Below, one piece after another: positions 51,735 to 61,760 of a stretch of DNA of 64,000 nt. The notes beneath the pieces are model-generated. The model saw only the letters and a program-made list of their open reading frames with translations, was not told where the DNA came from and searched no databases. Numbering within the stretch: position 1 is the first letter of the stretch; every line of letters begins with the position of its first letter. This DNA is from Asanoa iriomotensis (GTDB lineage Bacteria > Actinomycetota > Actinomycetes > Mycobacteriales > Micromonosporaceae). Made by a program: the position numbers and the translations under genes. The stretch is from positions 62,001-126,000 of the forward strand of contig NZ_BONC01000011.1 in the NCBI RefSeq assembly GCF_016862515.1. The letters are read 5' to 3'.

Positions 51735-53333
51735 TCAATAGCCGCGGACCTGTGGCCAGGCGAGCTCGAAGCCGTCGGCCACGAGCTCCGCCTGGAACCG
51801 TTCGAGCAGGGTGGGGTCGTCGTGCACCTGAGCGGGCGCGAGGCCGTTCGCCAGGCAGTGCGCGGCGAGCGCGCCGGCGGCCTCGCCCGCGTTCCACTCG
51901 ACCGGGTGCAGGCGGTAGCAGCCGTTGGTGATGTGCGTCGTGCCGATGTTCTTGCCGGCCGCGAGCAGGTTGCCGACCCGGACGGGCAGCAACGCGCCCA
52001 GCGGCAACTGGAACGGGCAGCTTGCGACATCGATGTAGGTGTCGCCGCCGGTCGACGGGTGCAGGTCGATCCGGTACATGCCGACGCCGACGGTGTCCGG
52101 GTAGGCCACGGCGCCCAGCTCGCCGCGCACCGCGTACGACAGGTCCTGCTCGACCACCGTGCGGCGCGCCCGGATGCGTCGCGACTCCCGGATGTACGGC
52201 GCCTTGGCCAGGCCGTCGGCGCTGCCCATCACGTCGGGCCGCAGCCGCAGCCCTGGCCATCCCGTGCCGCCGTCGGGCCGCGGTGCCTGCGTCTGCAGCC
52301 AGTAGAGCATGCTGAGCGAGAGCTGCCGTGCGCCGTCGAGATGCTTGTCGCGCTCGTCGTCGGAGACCCCGATCAACGGCCCCGGCAGATAGTCGATCAT
52401 CGGCCAGTTGACGATCGTGACGTCGCTGTCGGCGAAGCCCGGTTCGAACATGTCCCGGGCCACGATCCGGCGGAACGCCCACAGATCCTTGTCGCCCGGG
52501 TCGCGGCTCTGGTCGGCGACGACCGGCCCGCTCGACGCATTCGGCACGAAGCTCCGGCCGACCGGCTCGAGGGTGCGCGGGTCTGGCGCGACGAGGCTGA
52601 GGAGGCGGTCCGGCCAGAACTGCGGCTGGTAGTCGCGCCAGAACCCGTACTGGTCCGGCCGGTCGATCGTGTGGTCCTCGCCGGCGCGGTGCTCGACGGC
52701 GAAGACCCAGGAGAACGCCTGCTGGTTGCCCGGCTGCGCCTGCTCGGGCGCGCTCGGCTCGCCGGTCTCGGAGCGGGCCTCCGCGCCGGTGACGTGCTCG
52801 ACGCCAGCCAGCGGCAGCAGGTCGCCCAGCTCGGTCGCGTCCAGCACGTACGGGGCGGACGCCTCGACCCGCCGGCCGTCCGGCCCCTCGAACAGCACCG
52901 AGCGGATCCGGTCGCCGGCCACGTCAGCGGCGACGGGCCGGTGACCGTACCAGACGGTCAGGCGGCCGGCGGCCTGGTACGGGCCCACGAGCGCGGCGAT
53001 CACCGACGCGGCCACCCGCGGCTCGTGGCAGAGCCGGCTGACCCGGCCCTGGCCGGGGTTGAGGTCGGGGGTCAGCCGGGCGGCCCGGGTCAGCGGGTAC
53101 CAGGTGCGGTAGTGGTCGCGGATCGCCTCGCGCAGCGCCCGGTAGGACCGCGTGGCGCCGAACTGCTCGATCCACGGATGCTCGTCCGGCGGCACACCCT
53201 GGCTGGTCAGCTGGCCGCCCAGCCAGTCGGTCTCCTCGGTCAGCAGCACGCTGCGCCCGCGCCGCAACGCGGCCAACGCCGCCGCGACTCCGCCCAGCCC
53301 ACCACCGACGACCAACACGTCGACACCTGTCAC
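51735..53333 (-). CDS. FAD-dependent oxidoreductase (FAD_oxidored family)
   Basis: 532 residues. The Rossmann site VDVLVVGGGLGGVAAALAALRRG and TEETDWLGGQLTSQGVPPDEH identify the FAD_oxidored family found in polysaccharide-use loci; other landmarks are YVLDATELGDLLPLAG and AAGKNIGTTHITNG. Probably oxidises a sugar or sugar derivative; substrate unknown. The GTG at 53333 is chosen because the family N-terminus begins there; a longer frame starts at 53384 but would overlap the glycosidase. Gaps of 19 bp to the previous gene and 25 bp to the next mark it as part of the operon. Confidence 0.85.
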   Translation of the reverse strand: MTGVDVLVVGGGLGGVAAALAALRRGRSVLLTEETDWLGGQLTSQGVPPDEHPWIEQFGATRSYRALREAIRDHYRTWYPLTRAARLTPDLNPGQGRVSRLCHEPRVAASVIAALVGPYQAAGRLTVWYGHRPVAADVAGDRIRSVLFEGPDGRRVEASAPYVLDATELGDLLPLAGVEHVTGAEARSETGEPSAPEQAQPGNQQAFSWVFAVEHRAGEDHTIDRPDQYGFWRDYQPQFWPDRLLSLVAPDPRTLEPVGRSFVPNASSGPVVADQSRDPGDKDLWAFRRIVARDMFEPGFADSDVTIVNWPMIDYLPGPLIGVSDDERDKHLDGARQLSLSMLYWLQTQAPRPDGGTGWPGLRLRPDVMGSADGLAKAPYIRESRRIRARRTVVEQDLSYAVRGELGAVAYPDTVGVGMYRIDLHPSTGGDTYIDVASCPFQLPLGALLPVRVGNLLAAGKNIGTTHITNGCYRLHPVEWNAGEAAGALAAHCLANGLAPAQVHDDPTLLERFQAELVADGFELAWPQVRGY

Positions 53334-53352
53334 GCCGTACCACTCTCTCGGT

Positions 53353-55440
53353 TCATAGGATCTCCACCACGACGTCCGCGGCATCGGGCACCGCGATCCG
53401 CACGACGCCGGCCTCGACCGGGCGCGTTCCGGCCTCGTCGCCGATCCGCACGGCCACCTCGGACCGGCCGTCGGCCGCGGGCGGGACGGCGACCGCGATG
53501 TCGCCGGCGCCGCCGGAGACCCGCAGCCGGACCACGGTCTCGTCGCGTTCGTAACCGGTGACCAGCACCTCTGCCGGCAGGTCGAGCAGCGGGCGCCCGT
53601 CCAGCGCGACGACCAGCCGGTCGGCGGCCCGCACCGACAGGTGTCCCTCGGTCAGCGCCAGCCCTTCGACGGACGCGGTGCGACCGGGATGCGCGAACCG
53701 CCAGCCGTCGGGACGCGGGTCCGCGAGCTCCTGGATGGCCAGGTAGCCGAGCAGGCCGCCCCAGCCCATCAGCCCGTCCGAGCGGGCCGCCAGCGGCCGC
53801 ACGTCCTCCCCCGGCACGACCGGGTAGTTCTCCCGGACGTGGCTGTGCGCGGTCCACTCCCCTAGGAACAGCCGCAGCAGCGCGTCGACGATCGGGCCGC
53901 TGTGCGCGTCGAGGCCGTACCGGCGGACGCCCTCGACGGCGAGGAACGCCATGGGCGCCCAGACCCGGCCGCGCCAGTAGCGGGTGCTGAAGCCGGGGTC
54001 GTCGCGGGCGGTGCTGGGTAGCGGCGGGTAGCCGCCGAGCGCTTCGGGCGCGAGCAGCGCGTCGGCCACGGCCCGGGCGCGCTCGGGCGACGGCACGCCG
54101 GCGAGCAGCGGGTAGAGCAGCGTCGGCGAGCTGTGCGCGGAGAACTGCCCGCCGGCCCAGCGGTTGCAGTAGCGGTCGCCGTCCCACAGGAGCGCGTCGA
54201 TCCGGGCTCCGGCGGCCGTCGCGTACTCCACATAGGATTCGGCGGGTTCGTCCAGCAGCGCGGCCATCACCGCCAGGGCCTCCGCGTCGACGACCTGCAG
54301 CGCGTTGAGGCCGACGTCGGCCAGGTTCATCGTGTGCGTGGCCGGGTCGAGCGCCACGTCGTCGTACATCGGTGAGTCGTCGAGGCCGGACTCGCGCCGC
54401 GCGCGGTCGACGGTCGCCGACTCGGCGTCACCCGGCATCGGGTCGGAGCCCCAGGCCAGCAGGTCGTGCGGGCCGACCCGGGCGGCCAGCCACCACGCGT
54501 GCCACGCGCGCAGCGTCGGGAAGGCGCGGCGCAGCAGGGAATCCCGCCGGGTCCGCGCCGACAGGCCGCTTCCCAGGTACGCCTTGAGCACCGTGTACGC
54601 GCCGACCGGCGGCTGGGAGCGGTCGTCGGTGCGGCCCTTGTCGTCGCTGACCCGGTTGGGCAGCATCCCGCGGGCGTCCGCCTGGTCGAGGATCTGGGCG
54701 AAGATGCCTTCCGCGTACGCCGGGTCGACCCAGCCGGCGACCAGCCCGGTGAAGAAGGTGTCCCAGGTGTGCAGCGCCCACCGGCCGTAGAAGCCCTCGC
54801 GCTCCGCGCAGACGAAGTCGCGCGAGGTCGGCGTGAGCACCCGGCCCAGATCGGGCGCGTAGATCGTGTTCCAGGTCAGGGCCCGGCTCATCGCGTCACC
54901 GCTGTCGCCGAGCCACCCACCGGTGCGCAGCCGTGGGCCGGGCTCGAGGCGGGCGTCGACCCGAGGCGCCCCCGCCGGCCGGACCCGCACCGTCGTGTCC
55001 GGGGCGAGGACCAGCATGGCGCCGTCCTGCTCCAGCGGCGACGGCTCGCATTCCAGCAGCCACGTCTCCGAGCCGTGCGTGACCACACCGTCCGGCGCGA
55101 CGTCGACCGGGAGTCCCCCGAAGCCGGTCGCCTCGTCGACGAGCAGCACGGGCGCGGCGCGGCCGGCCGTTTCAGCCCGCACGACGAGGTCGTCGGGACC
55201 GCCGCTCGCCGTCAGCTTCAGCCCGGTGTCGAAGGCGGCCACCTCGACCGAGGCGAACCGCCCGTCCACCGTGTGGTGGCCGAGCCGTACCAGACCGTGG
55301 CGCCAGGTGAACCCGTCGAACAGCGTGCCGTCGTTGTCGCGCAAGGCGAACCGCAAGCGCAGCCCACCGGGCAGGTGGTTCCATCCGGTGTGGAACTGGA
55401 CGTCCCACGTGTTCCAGCCGCGCGGCGCGGGCGTGCTCAT
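53353..55440 (-). CDS. Glycoside hydrolase, (alpha/alpha)6 barrel (MGH1/GH63-like)
   Basis: 695 residues, no signal peptide, so cytosolic. An N-terminal beta-sandwich (GWNTWDVQFHTGWNHLPGGL) is followed by the barrel with the conserved FYGRWALHTWDTFFTGLVAGW, the QPPVGAYTVLKAYL segment and RYWRGRVWAPMAFLAVEGVRRYG. Such enzymes are mostly alpha-glucosidases, mannosylglycerate hydrolases or trehalases acting by inversion with Asp/Glu. The last 130 residues form a beta-sandwich. Acts on the imported oligosaccharide, presumably. The ATG overlaps the upstream ATPase stop (4 bp). Confidence 0.82.
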   Translation of the reverse strand: MSTPAPRGWNTWDVQFHTGWNHLPGGLRLRFALRDNDGTLFDGFTWRHGLVRLGHHTVDGRFASVEVAAFDTGLKLTASGGPDDLVVRAETAGRAAPVLLVDEATGFGGLPVDVAPDGVVTHGSETWLLECEPSPLEQDGAMLVLAPDTTVRVRPAGAPRVDARLEPGPRLRTGGWLGDSGDAMSRALTWNTIYAPDLGRVLTPTSRDFVCAEREGFYGRWALHTWDTFFTGLVAGWVDPAYAEGIFAQILDQADARGMLPNRVSDDKGRTDDRSQPPVGAYTVLKAYLGSGLSARTRRDSLLRRAFPTLRAWHAWWLAARVGPHDLLAWGSDPMPGDAESATVDRARRESGLDDSPMYDDVALDPATHTMNLADVGLNALQVVDAEALAVMAALLDEPAESYVEYATAAGARIDALLWDGDRYCNRWAGGQFSAHSSPTLLYPLLAGVPSPERARAVADALLAPEALGGYPPLPSTARDDPGFSTRYWRGRVWAPMAFLAVEGVRRYGLDAHSGPIVDALLRLFLGEWTAHSHVRENYPVVPGEDVRPLAARSDGLMGWGGLLGYLAIQELADPRPDGWRFAHPGRTASVEGLALTEGHLSVRAADRLVVALDGRPLLDLPAEVLVTGYERDETVVRLRVSGGAGDIAVAVPPAADGRSEVAVRIGDEAGTRPVEAGVVRIAVPDAADVVVEIL

Positions 55441-56246
55441 CGTTCCACCTCGGCAGGGTCGGCGACCTCGATGTCCAGCGCCGCGTCGAGCAGTTCACGG
55501 GTGTACGCGTGCCCCGGCGCGTCGAAGATCCGGTCCACACCGGCGGTCTCGACGATCTCGCCGCGGCGCATCACCGCGACCCGGTCGGCGATCTGCCGGA
55601 CCACGCCGAGGTCGTGCGTGATGAACAGGATCGACAGTTCGTGGCGCTCCCGCAGGTCCGCCAGCAGCCGCAGCACCTGCGCCTGCACCGAGACGTCCAA
55701 TGCGGACACCGCCTCGTCGCAGACGAGCAGCCGGGGCCGCAGCGCCAGCGCCCGCGCGAGGCTGACTCGCTGGCACTGGCCGCCGGACAGCTCGTCGGGC
55801 CGGCGGTCGAGCACGGTGGCGTCGAGGCCGACCTGGTCGAGCAGGGAAAGCACGGCCGCCGTGCGGTCGCCGGACGGCGCCACCGCGGTGTGGACGGTCC
55901 AGCCTTCGGCGACGATCCGGCGCACCGTCATCCGCGGGTTCAGTGACGTGCGCGGGTCCTGGAAGACCATCTGGATCGACCGGCGCAGCGTCGGCGGCCG
56001 CTGCGCCTCCAGCGGGACCCCGTCGAACGTGATGGCGCCGGCGGTCGGCCGGGCCAGCCCGACCACGCAGCGGGCCACGGTGGTCTTGCCGGAACCGGAC
56101 TCGCCGACCAGGGCCACGGTCTCGCGCTGCCCGACCGCGAGGTCGACCCCGGCGACCGCCTCGACCCGGCCGCCGCGTGGCCGCCACGGCCGGCGCGGCT
56201 TGCCGTACGTCACCCGCAGATCGCTGACCTGCAGCAGCCCGCTCAT
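55437..56246 (-). CDS. Oligopeptide-type ABC importer ATP-binding protein (DppF/OppF)
   Basis: 269 residues. Walker A VGESGSGKTTVARCVVGL, signature LSGGQCQRVSLARALAL, Walker B LLVCDEAVSALDVSVQAQVL, switch ITHDLGVV. Forms a heterodimer with the other ATPase. In DppF the usual CDEPVSALD has Ala in place of Pro, as also seen in many related proteins. ATG at 56246 overlaps the previous stop by 4 bp, and its stop overlaps the glycosidase start. Confidence 0.92.
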   Translation of the reverse strand: MSGLLQVSDLRVTYGKPRRPWRPRGGRVEAVAGVDLAVGQRETVALVGESGSGKTTVARCVVGLARPTAGAITFDGVPLEAQRPPTLRRSIQMVFQDPRTSLNPRMTVRRIVAEGWTVHTAVAPSGDRTAAVLSLLDQVGLDATVLDRRPDELSGGQCQRVSLARALALRPRLLVCDEAVSALDVSVQAQVLRLLADLRERHELSILFITHDLGVVRQIADRVAVMRRGEIVETAGVDRIFDAPGHAYTRELLDAALDIEVADPAEVER

Positions 56247-57226
56247 GCCAACTCCTCGGCGAAGTGGCAGGCGGTCCACCGGTCGGGCGCGACCTCCCGC
56301 AGGGCCGGCACCTCGGTGGCGCAGCGGGGCCGGGCCAGCGCACAACGCGGGTGGAACGGACAGCCCGACGGCCGGGCCAGCGGGCTCGCGGGCGCGCCGG
56401 GCAGCGGTGCGACCAGGTCCGACTTGGTGCGGACAGCGGGCACGCTGGCCGCCAGCGCCTTCGTGTACGGGTGCCGCGGCGCTCGCAGCACCTGCCGGGT
56501 CGGGCCGCGCTCGCAGACCCGGCCGGCGTAGAGCACCACGAGGTCGTGTGCGACGTGCGACATGACCCGCAGGTCGTGGCTCACCATCAGCATCGACATG
56601 TGCCGCTCCTCCTGCAGCGAGCGCAGCAGCCGCAGGATCCGCGCCTGGACGGTGACATCGAGTGCCGTGGTCGGCTCGTCGGCCAGCACCAGCGCCGGGT
56701 CGCCGGCCACGGCCAGCGCGATCATCGCCCGCTGCCGCATGCCGCCGGAGAACTGGTGCGGATAGTCGTGCGCCCGCACGGCCGGGTCGGGGATGCCGAC
56801 CTGGGTCATCAGGTCGACCGCCGCCCGCGCCGCGGCGGCCCGGCCGCTGCCGTTGCGGCGCAGGATCTCGCCCACCTGGCGGCCGATCCGCTGGCTCGGG
56901 TTCAGCGCGGACAGCGGGTCCTGGAAGATCATCGAGATCTCCCGCCCGCGGACCTGCCGGCGCCGCCTGGCGTCGGCGCCGAGCAGGTTCTCCTCGCGCA
57001 GCAGGATCCGGCCGGTGGTGCTGGCGTCCTCGGGAAGCAGCCCGATGATCGCCATGGCCAGCATGCTCTTGCCGCTGCCGGACTCGCCGATGACGCCGGT
57101 GGTGCGGCCCGCGCGCACGGCGAGGCTCACGTCGTCGAGCACGGGAGTCGTGCCCGCCGGCCCGGCCAGCCGCACGCTCAGGTGCTCCACCCGCAGCAGC
57201 GGCGGGTCCGTCAGCGGCGCTGTCAC
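56243..57226 (-). CDS. Oligopeptide-type ABC importer ATP-binding protein (DppD/OppD)
   Basis: 327 residues. Walker [21 protein letters not shown], signature [17 protein letters not shown], Walker [21 protein letters not shown], switch VSHDLRVM; the C-terminal cysteine motif [15 protein letters not shown] is the oligopeptide-ABC signature (iron-sulfur in this family). GTG at 57226 overlaps the binding-protein stop by 4 bp. The frame is open to 58459 but that is only shadow of the binding-protein gene. Confidence 0.92.
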   Translation of the reverse strand: MTAPLTDPPLLRVEHLSVRLAGPAGTTPVLDDVSLAVRAGRTTGVIGESGSGKSMLAMAIIGLLPEDASTTGRILLREENLLGADARRRRQVRGREISMIFQDPLSALNPSQRIGRQVGEILRRNGSGRAAAARAAVDLMTQVGIPDPAVRAHDYPHQFSGGMRQRAMIALAVAGDPALVLADEPTTALDVTVQARILRLLRSLQEERHMSMLMVSHDLRVMSHVAHDLVVLYAGRVCERGPTRQVLRAPRHPYTKALAASVPAVRTKSDLVAPLPGAPASPLARPSGCPFHPRCALARPRCATEVPALREVAPDRWTACHFAEELA

Positions 57227-58728
57227 GACAGGGTCACCGTCGAGAAGTCCGGCAGGTAGCTCGGGTTGGGCTCGAGGCCGTGCACCTCGGAGCGCCAGGC
57301 GTAGGCGATCTTCAGCGACATCGGGTACATGCCGACCGCGTCGGACCAGATGATCTGGCTCGCCTGCGCGTACAACTCCTTGCGCTTGTTGGCGTCGCTG
57401 ATCGAGCCGGCCTCGTTGAGGACCGTGTCGAGCTGCGGGTTGCAGTAGCCGTTGCGCTTGGCCGCGCAGGTGTAGAGCCGCCCGAGGTTCGTGGCCGCGT
57501 CGAACGTCGGCGTCGAAAGCGACTGGAAGTTGATGTCCCAGCGCATCGCCAGCAGGTCCTCCAGGAAGACCGCCGACTCCTTCTCGGCCGCCTCGGCCTT
57601 CACGCCGATCTTGTTGAGGTCGGCGACGACGGCCTGGATGAACTGGCGGTAGTCGGCGCCGCTGAACTGGAGGCGCAGCTTCGTCGAGAAGTCGAAGCCC
57701 GCCGCCTGCAGCGCCGCCTTGGCCGCCGCGGCGTCGTACTTCGGTGGTTCGAGCGCGCTGTAGCCCAGCACGGCCGGCGCGAGCACCGACTTCGACACCT
57801 CGCCGGTCTGCGGGTACAACGAGGTGACGATCGTGTCGAAGTCGACCGCCTGCCACAGCGCCCGCCGCACCTCGGGTTTGGCCAGCGCGGGCACGCCCGA
57901 GTTGAACCACATCGTGTAGACCGAGGTGGCCGGGACACTTTGGACGGTCAGCCCGTCGTCGCCCTGGAGCTGCGCGACCTGGTCGTCCGGGATGCCCCAG
58001 GTGGCCTGGATCTCGCCGGTCTTCAGCGCGGTCATCCGGGCCGAGACCTCGGGGATCACCCGCATGACCAGCTTGTCGAGCTTGGGCGCACCACCGTAGT
58101 AGTCGGGGTTCGGCAGCAGTTCGAGGGTCTGGCCCGGCGTGAACGAATCGACCCGGAACGGCCCCGAGCCGACCGGCTTCGTGAACGACTGCTCCGTGAC
58201 GTCGCTCGGCGTGATGAAGAGCAGCGTGAGCTTGCCGAGCAGCGCGGGGTCGGGCTTCGCCGTGCTCAGCACGACCTTCCCCGGACCGTCGGCCTTGGCG
58301 TCGATGCCCGTGAAGTTCGCCGCGTTCGGGCCCTTCAGGTCGACGACCCGCTTGATCGACGCGACCACGTCGGCCGAGTCGGCCGCCGAGCCGTCGGAGA
58401 ACGTCACGCCGTCGCGCAACGTGAACGTCCAGGTGGTTGCCTGCGGGTCGACGTCCCACTTGGTCGCGAAGTCGCCGATCATCTCGCCGTCGGGCTTGGC
58501 CCGGACCAGCCGGCTGAAGATGGCCTGGCCGGCGATCTGGGTGCCGGTGGCGGCTCCCGCCGCGCCGTGCGGGTCGAGGCTCTGCGTCGGGTACGGGCTG
58601 GCGACGGTCAACGTGCCGCCGGCCTTGCCGCCCTCGGCGGCGTCACCGCCGCTGGTGGTCGAGCACGCGGCGGTGGCGGCCACGACGGCGAGGGCAAGGG
58701 TCATTCTTGCTACAGGGATGGCGCGCAT
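57223..58728 (-). CDS. Dpp/Opp-type substrate-binding lipoprotein
   Basis: 501 residues. Lipoprotein signal MRAIPVARMTLALAVVAATAAC. Family 5 solute-binding features are YPTQSLDPHGAAGAATGTQI, TFTLRDGVTFSDGSAADSADVVASI, and GSGPFRVDSF. Family 5 proteins bind peptides, but in actinobacteria many bind oligosaccharides or sialic acid; the glycosidase and aldolase neighbours favour a sugar. ATG at 58728 shares its first base with the stop of the permease (TGATG) and has GGAG about 8 nt upstream. Confidence 0.92.
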   Translation of the reverse strand: MRAIPVARMTLALAVVAATAACSTTSGGDAAEGGKAGGTLTVASPYPTQSLDPHGAAGAATGTQIAGQAIFSRLVRAKPDGEMIGDFATKWDVDPQATTWTFTLRDGVTFSDGSAADSADVVASIKRVVDLKGPNAANFTGIDAKADGPGKVVLSTAKPDPALLGKLTLLFITPSDVTEQSFTKPVGSGPFRVDSFTPGQTLELLPNPDYYGGAPKLDKLVMRVIPEVSARMTALKTGEIQATWGIPDDQVAQLQGDDGLTVQSVPATSVYTMWFNSGVPALAKPEVRRALWQAVDFDTIVTSLYPQTGEVSKSVLAPAVLGYSALEPPKYDAAAAKAALQAAGFDFSTKLRLQFSGADYRQFIQAVVADLNKIGVKAEAAEKESAVFLEDLLAMRWDINFQSLSTPTFDAATNLGRLYTCAAKRNGYCNPQLDTVLNEAGSISDANKRKELYAQASQIIWSDAVGMYPMSLKIAYAWRSEVHGLEPNPSYLPDFSTVTLS

Positions 58729-59663
58729 CAGGGGCTCCCTTCGACGCCGCGGCCGGTGCTGCCACGGCGAGATGTGCTCCGGGCGCCGCGGCGCCCGGTG
58801 CGGTGGAAATAGGAGTTGAACTGGTCGCCCAGCAGGCCGACGTGCACCACGAGCAGGGCGAGGACGAGTCCGGGGAACGCGGAGATCCACCAGGCGGTGG
58901 ACAGGTACTCCTTGCCGGTCGCGATCGTCTGTCCCCATGAGACGGACGTCGGCGGCAGGCCGATGCCGAGGAAGCTGAGGCCCGCCTCGGCCAGCACCAC
59001 GAGCCCGAAGTCGGTGGCCGCCAGCGCCACCACCGGGCCGAGGACGAACGGCAGGACGTGCCGGGTGACGATCGTGCGCCGGGGCACGCCCATCACGCGG
59101 GCCGCGGCCACCCATTCGCGGTCGCGTACGGTCAACGCCATCGCCCGGGTCATGCGGGCGAACGGGATCCACCCTGTGAGCGCCAGCGCGATCACCACGA
59201 CCGTGATGCTGCGGTCGAACAGGCCGGCGACGATGATCGCCAGCACGATGCCGGGGAACGCGAGCAGGATGTCGACCGACCGGCTCAGCGTGGCGTCGAC
59301 GGCCCGCCCGAAATAGCCCGCGACGACGCCGACCGTCACCCCGACCAGGGCCGACAGGGCCACGGTCAGCGCGCCGATCGTGACCGACGTGCGGGCGCCG
59401 TAGACGACCTGGCCGAAGATGTCACGACCGAGCGGGTCGGTGCCGAGCAGGGCCACGCCGCCGTCGTGGGTGGTGGCGCCGGGTGGCAGCAGCCGGTCGG
59501 TGAGCCCGGTCGCGACCGGGTCGTAGTCGACCAGCAGCGGACCGACGAGCGCCACCAGGACGTAGAGGCCGACGACGGCGGCGGGCCACCAGCGCAGGAA
59601 CCCCCACCAGCGGCGGCGGACGACCGGCGGCGTCTCGGCCAGGTCCGTGATCGCCCCGGTCAT
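58728..59663 (-). CDS. Dpp/Opp-type ABC permease (DppC)
   Basis: 311 residues, six membrane helices. Typical features are LLGTDPLGRDIFGQVVYGARTSV and the EAA loop REWVAAARVMGVPRRTIVTRHVLP, then DFGLVVLAEAGLSFLGIGLPP. ATG at 59663 overlaps the DppB stop by 4 bp. The last 15 residues are Arg/Ser/Gly-rich. Confidence 0.93.
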   Translation of the reverse strand: MTGAITDLAETPPVVRRRWWGFLRWWPAAVVGLYVLVALVGPLLVDYDPVATGLTDRLLPPGATTHDGGVALLGTDPLGRDIFGQVVYGARTSVTIGALTVALSALVGVTVGVVAGYFGRAVDATLSRSVDILLAFPGIVLAIIVAGLFDRSITVVVIALALTGWIPFARMTRAMALTVRDREWVAAARVMGVPRRTIVTRHVLPFVLGPVVALAATDFGLVVLAEAGLSFLGIGLPPTSVSWGQTIATGKEYLSTAWWISAFPGLVLALLVVHVGLLGDQFNSYFHRTGRRGARSTSRRGSTGRGVEGSP

Positions 59664-60589
59664 CGGTGCGCTCCCGTCCGGACGCGCGGGTCCAGCAGCG
59701 AGTACGACAGGTCGGCGACGAGGTTGAGCACCACGATGATCGCCGCGATCAGCAGCGCGGCGGCCTGCACGACCGCGTAGTCGCGGTTGCTCACCGACTC
59801 CACCACCAGCGAACCGAGGCCGGGCCAGGCGAAGACGTTCTCCACGACGACCGCACCGCCGAGCAGGGCGCCCATCTGGAGACCCACGATGGTCACCACG
59901 GGTACGAGCGAGTTGCGCAGCGCGTGCCCGGTGAGGATCTGCGACTCCGTCAGGCCCTTGGAGCGCGCGGTCCGCACGTACGGCTCGCGCATCGACGCGA
60001 CGACGCTCGTGCGGGTGATCCGGGCGACGATCGCGGTGAACGGCAGCGACAGCGTGACCGCGGGCAGCACGATGTGCGCCGGTGTGCCCGTGCCGGAACT
60101 GGGCAGCAGGCCGAGCGTGGCGGTGAACAGCAGGACGAGCATGATGCCGACCCAGAACGTCGGCATGCCCTGCAGCAGGATCGTCAGCCCGGAGACCACG
60201 CGGTCGACGGGACCGTCCGGGCGGCGGCCGGCCAGCATGCCCAGGGCGAGCCCGACGACGACCGCGATGACCGTCGCCGTCAGCGTCAGTTCGACGGTCG
60301 CCTGGAGGCGGCCGAGCACCACGTCCATCGCCGGTTGGCCGAACCGGAACGAGTCGCCGAAGTCGAGGCGGGCGGCGTCCTTCAGGAAGGTCAGGTACTG
60401 CACGACGATCGGCCGGTCGAGTCCGAGGCGCTCGCTGAGCGCGGCCACGTCGGCCGGGCTCGCGTCGGGCCCGAGCAGGAGGGTGGCCGGGTCACCGGGC
60501 GCCAGGCGCAGCAGCGCGAACATCATCGTGCCGGCGCCCCAGAGCACGAAGACGCCGATCGCCAGGCGGCGCAGGACGACGCCGGTCAT
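59660..60589 (-). CDS. Dpp/Opp-type ABC permease (DppB)
   Basis: 309 residues. N-terminal helix RRLAIGVFVLWGAGTMMFALLRLAPGDPA, the EAA loop PYVRTARSKGLTESQILTGHALRNSL and the C-terminal VENVFAWPGLGSLVVESVSNRDYAVVQ are standard. ATG at 60589 overlaps the LacI stop by 4 bp, so regulator and transporter are one operon. Confidence 0.93.
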   Translation of the reverse strand: MTGVVLRRLAIGVFVLWGAGTMMFALLRLAPGDPATLLLGPDASPADVAALSERLGLDRPIVVQYLTFLKDAARLDFGDSFRFGQPAMDVVLGRLQATVELTLTATVIAVVVGLALGMLAGRRPDGPVDRVVSGLTILLQGMPTFWVGIMLVLLFTATLGLLPSSGTGTPAHIVLPAVTLSLPFTAIVARITRTSVVASMREPYVRTARSKGLTESQILTGHALRNSLVPVVTIVGLQMGALLGGAVVVENVFAWPGLGSLVVESVSNRDYAVVQAAALLIAAIIVVLNLVADLSYSLLDPRVRTGAHR

Positions 60590-61620
60590 CGCCTGCGCGC
60601 CAGAGTCGTGCCGGCCACGATGGGGCAGCCGACGCTCTCCCGTACCGCAGCTCGTTCTTCGGCGTCGAGCGAACGGACCAGCAGGCGGGTCGCGGCGCGG
60701 CCCATCTCCTGCCGCGGCACCTCGAAGCCGGTCCAGGCGACGTCGTCCCGGCGGGCGCCGGTCGGGTCGCCGAGCACGACGACGCTGAGGTCGGCCGGGA
60801 TGTCCAGACCGCGCCGGGCCGCGGCGGCGCGCACCTCCTCGGCGAGCAGCTGCTGCTCCGCGACCAACCCGGTGATGCCGGCGGCGACGATCTCGTCGAC
60901 CAGGCCGGTGACGTCCTGCGCGGACTCCAGGGTCCAAACCGGGCCGATCAGCCGGCCGTCCGCGCGGAACGCCTGCCGGAAGCCCTTCTCACGGTCGCGG
61001 CTCGGCTGCGCTTCGCCTTCACCGATCCGGGCGTACGCGACGCGCTCGTGTCCCCGGGCGAAGAGCTGCCGGGTGAGCTCCTGGGTGGCCGCGGTGTAGT
61101 CGGCGGCGACGTAGGAGACCGGCGCGCCGGTGACCTCGCGGTGCCCCACGTAGACGAACGGGTAGCCGGAGTCGCGCAGCCGCTCGATCTCGTCGACGTT
61201 GGGGTTGCGGCCGAGCAGCAGCGCGCCGTCGGCCAGGGCAAGCCTGGTCGAGCCGTCGCGGAAGATCTGCCGGTCGCCGCCCGCGCTCGTGAACAGCAGC
61301 AGGTCGTGCCCGAGCTCGGCGGCCTCCTGCTCCATGCCGAGCAGGAACGGGAAGTAGAAGTCGACCCCGGTCGTCGGGAAGACCGGCTCGAAGGTGTAGA
61401 CACCGATGATGCGGTTGCGGCCGCCGGCCAGCGAGCGGGCGGACGCGTTGGCCACGTATCCCCACTCGCGCATCGCGGCCAGCACCCGGTCACGGGTCTC
61501 GGGGCTGATCCGCGCTCCGGAGTCGCGCTCGTTGAGCACCAACGACACCGTGGCCTGGCTGACGCCGGCGAGGCGCGCGATGTCGGCCTGGGTCGGCCGT
61601 TTGGGGACGCTGCGCGCCAT
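60586..61620 (-). CDS. LacI family transcriptional regulator
   Basis: 344 residues. The helix-turn-helix is TQADIARLAGVSQATVSLVLN (residues about 10-30), with the hinge SARSLAGGRNRIIGVYTFEP and a sugar-binding-protein-like C-domain (GVDFYFPFLLGMEQEAAELGHD). It is expected to bind a sugar or its derivative and repress the operon that starts with its own gene. ATG at 61620 has GGAGGT 4 nt upstream; a GTG two codons earlier is less likely. First gene of the operon, so the circuit is autoregulated. Candidate operators lie at 61633-61647 and 61745-61760. Confidence 0.92.
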   Translation of the reverse strand: MARSVPKRPTQADIARLAGVSQATVSLVLNERDSGARISPETRDRVLAAMREWGYVANASARSLAGGRNRIIGVYTFEPVFPTTGVDFYFPFLLGMEQEAAELGHDLLLFTSAGGDRQIFRDGSTRLALADGALLLGRNPNVDEIERLRDSGYPFVYVGHREVTGAPVSYVAADYTAATQELTRQLFARGHERVAYARIGEGEAQPSRDREKGFRQAFRADGRLIGPVWTLESAQDVTGLVDEIVAAGITGLVAEQQLLAEEVRAAAARRGLDIPADLSVVVLGDPTGARRDDVAWTGFEVPRQEMGRAATRLLVRSLDAEERAAVRESVGCPIVAGTTLARRR

Positions 61621-61632
61621 GCCCACCTCCTT

Positions 61633-61760
61633 GCTAATGCGCTTAACGGGTTGGTCGTAGAGTTTCGTTCGCGTTTCCGAGCCATGTCAAGGGCGAGTTT
61701 TCGCTGCTCCTGGTTGGACTGTCGTGGCGGCGGGCATGAAATCAGCTAATGGCCATTAGC
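61633..61760. promoter_or_regulatory. LacI-type operators in the divergent control region
   Basis: GCTAATGGCCATTAGC (61745-61760) is a perfect 16-bp palindrome, and GCTAATGCGCTTAAC (61633-61647) is a weaker dyad sharing the GCTAATG half. They lie 98-112 bp apart, in the 200-bp gap between the LacI gene and the aldolase gene, and could serve both promoters by looping. The second lies 13 bp before the LacI start. CG-centred or GC-centred 14-16-bp palindromes are usual for this family. Confidence 0.65.
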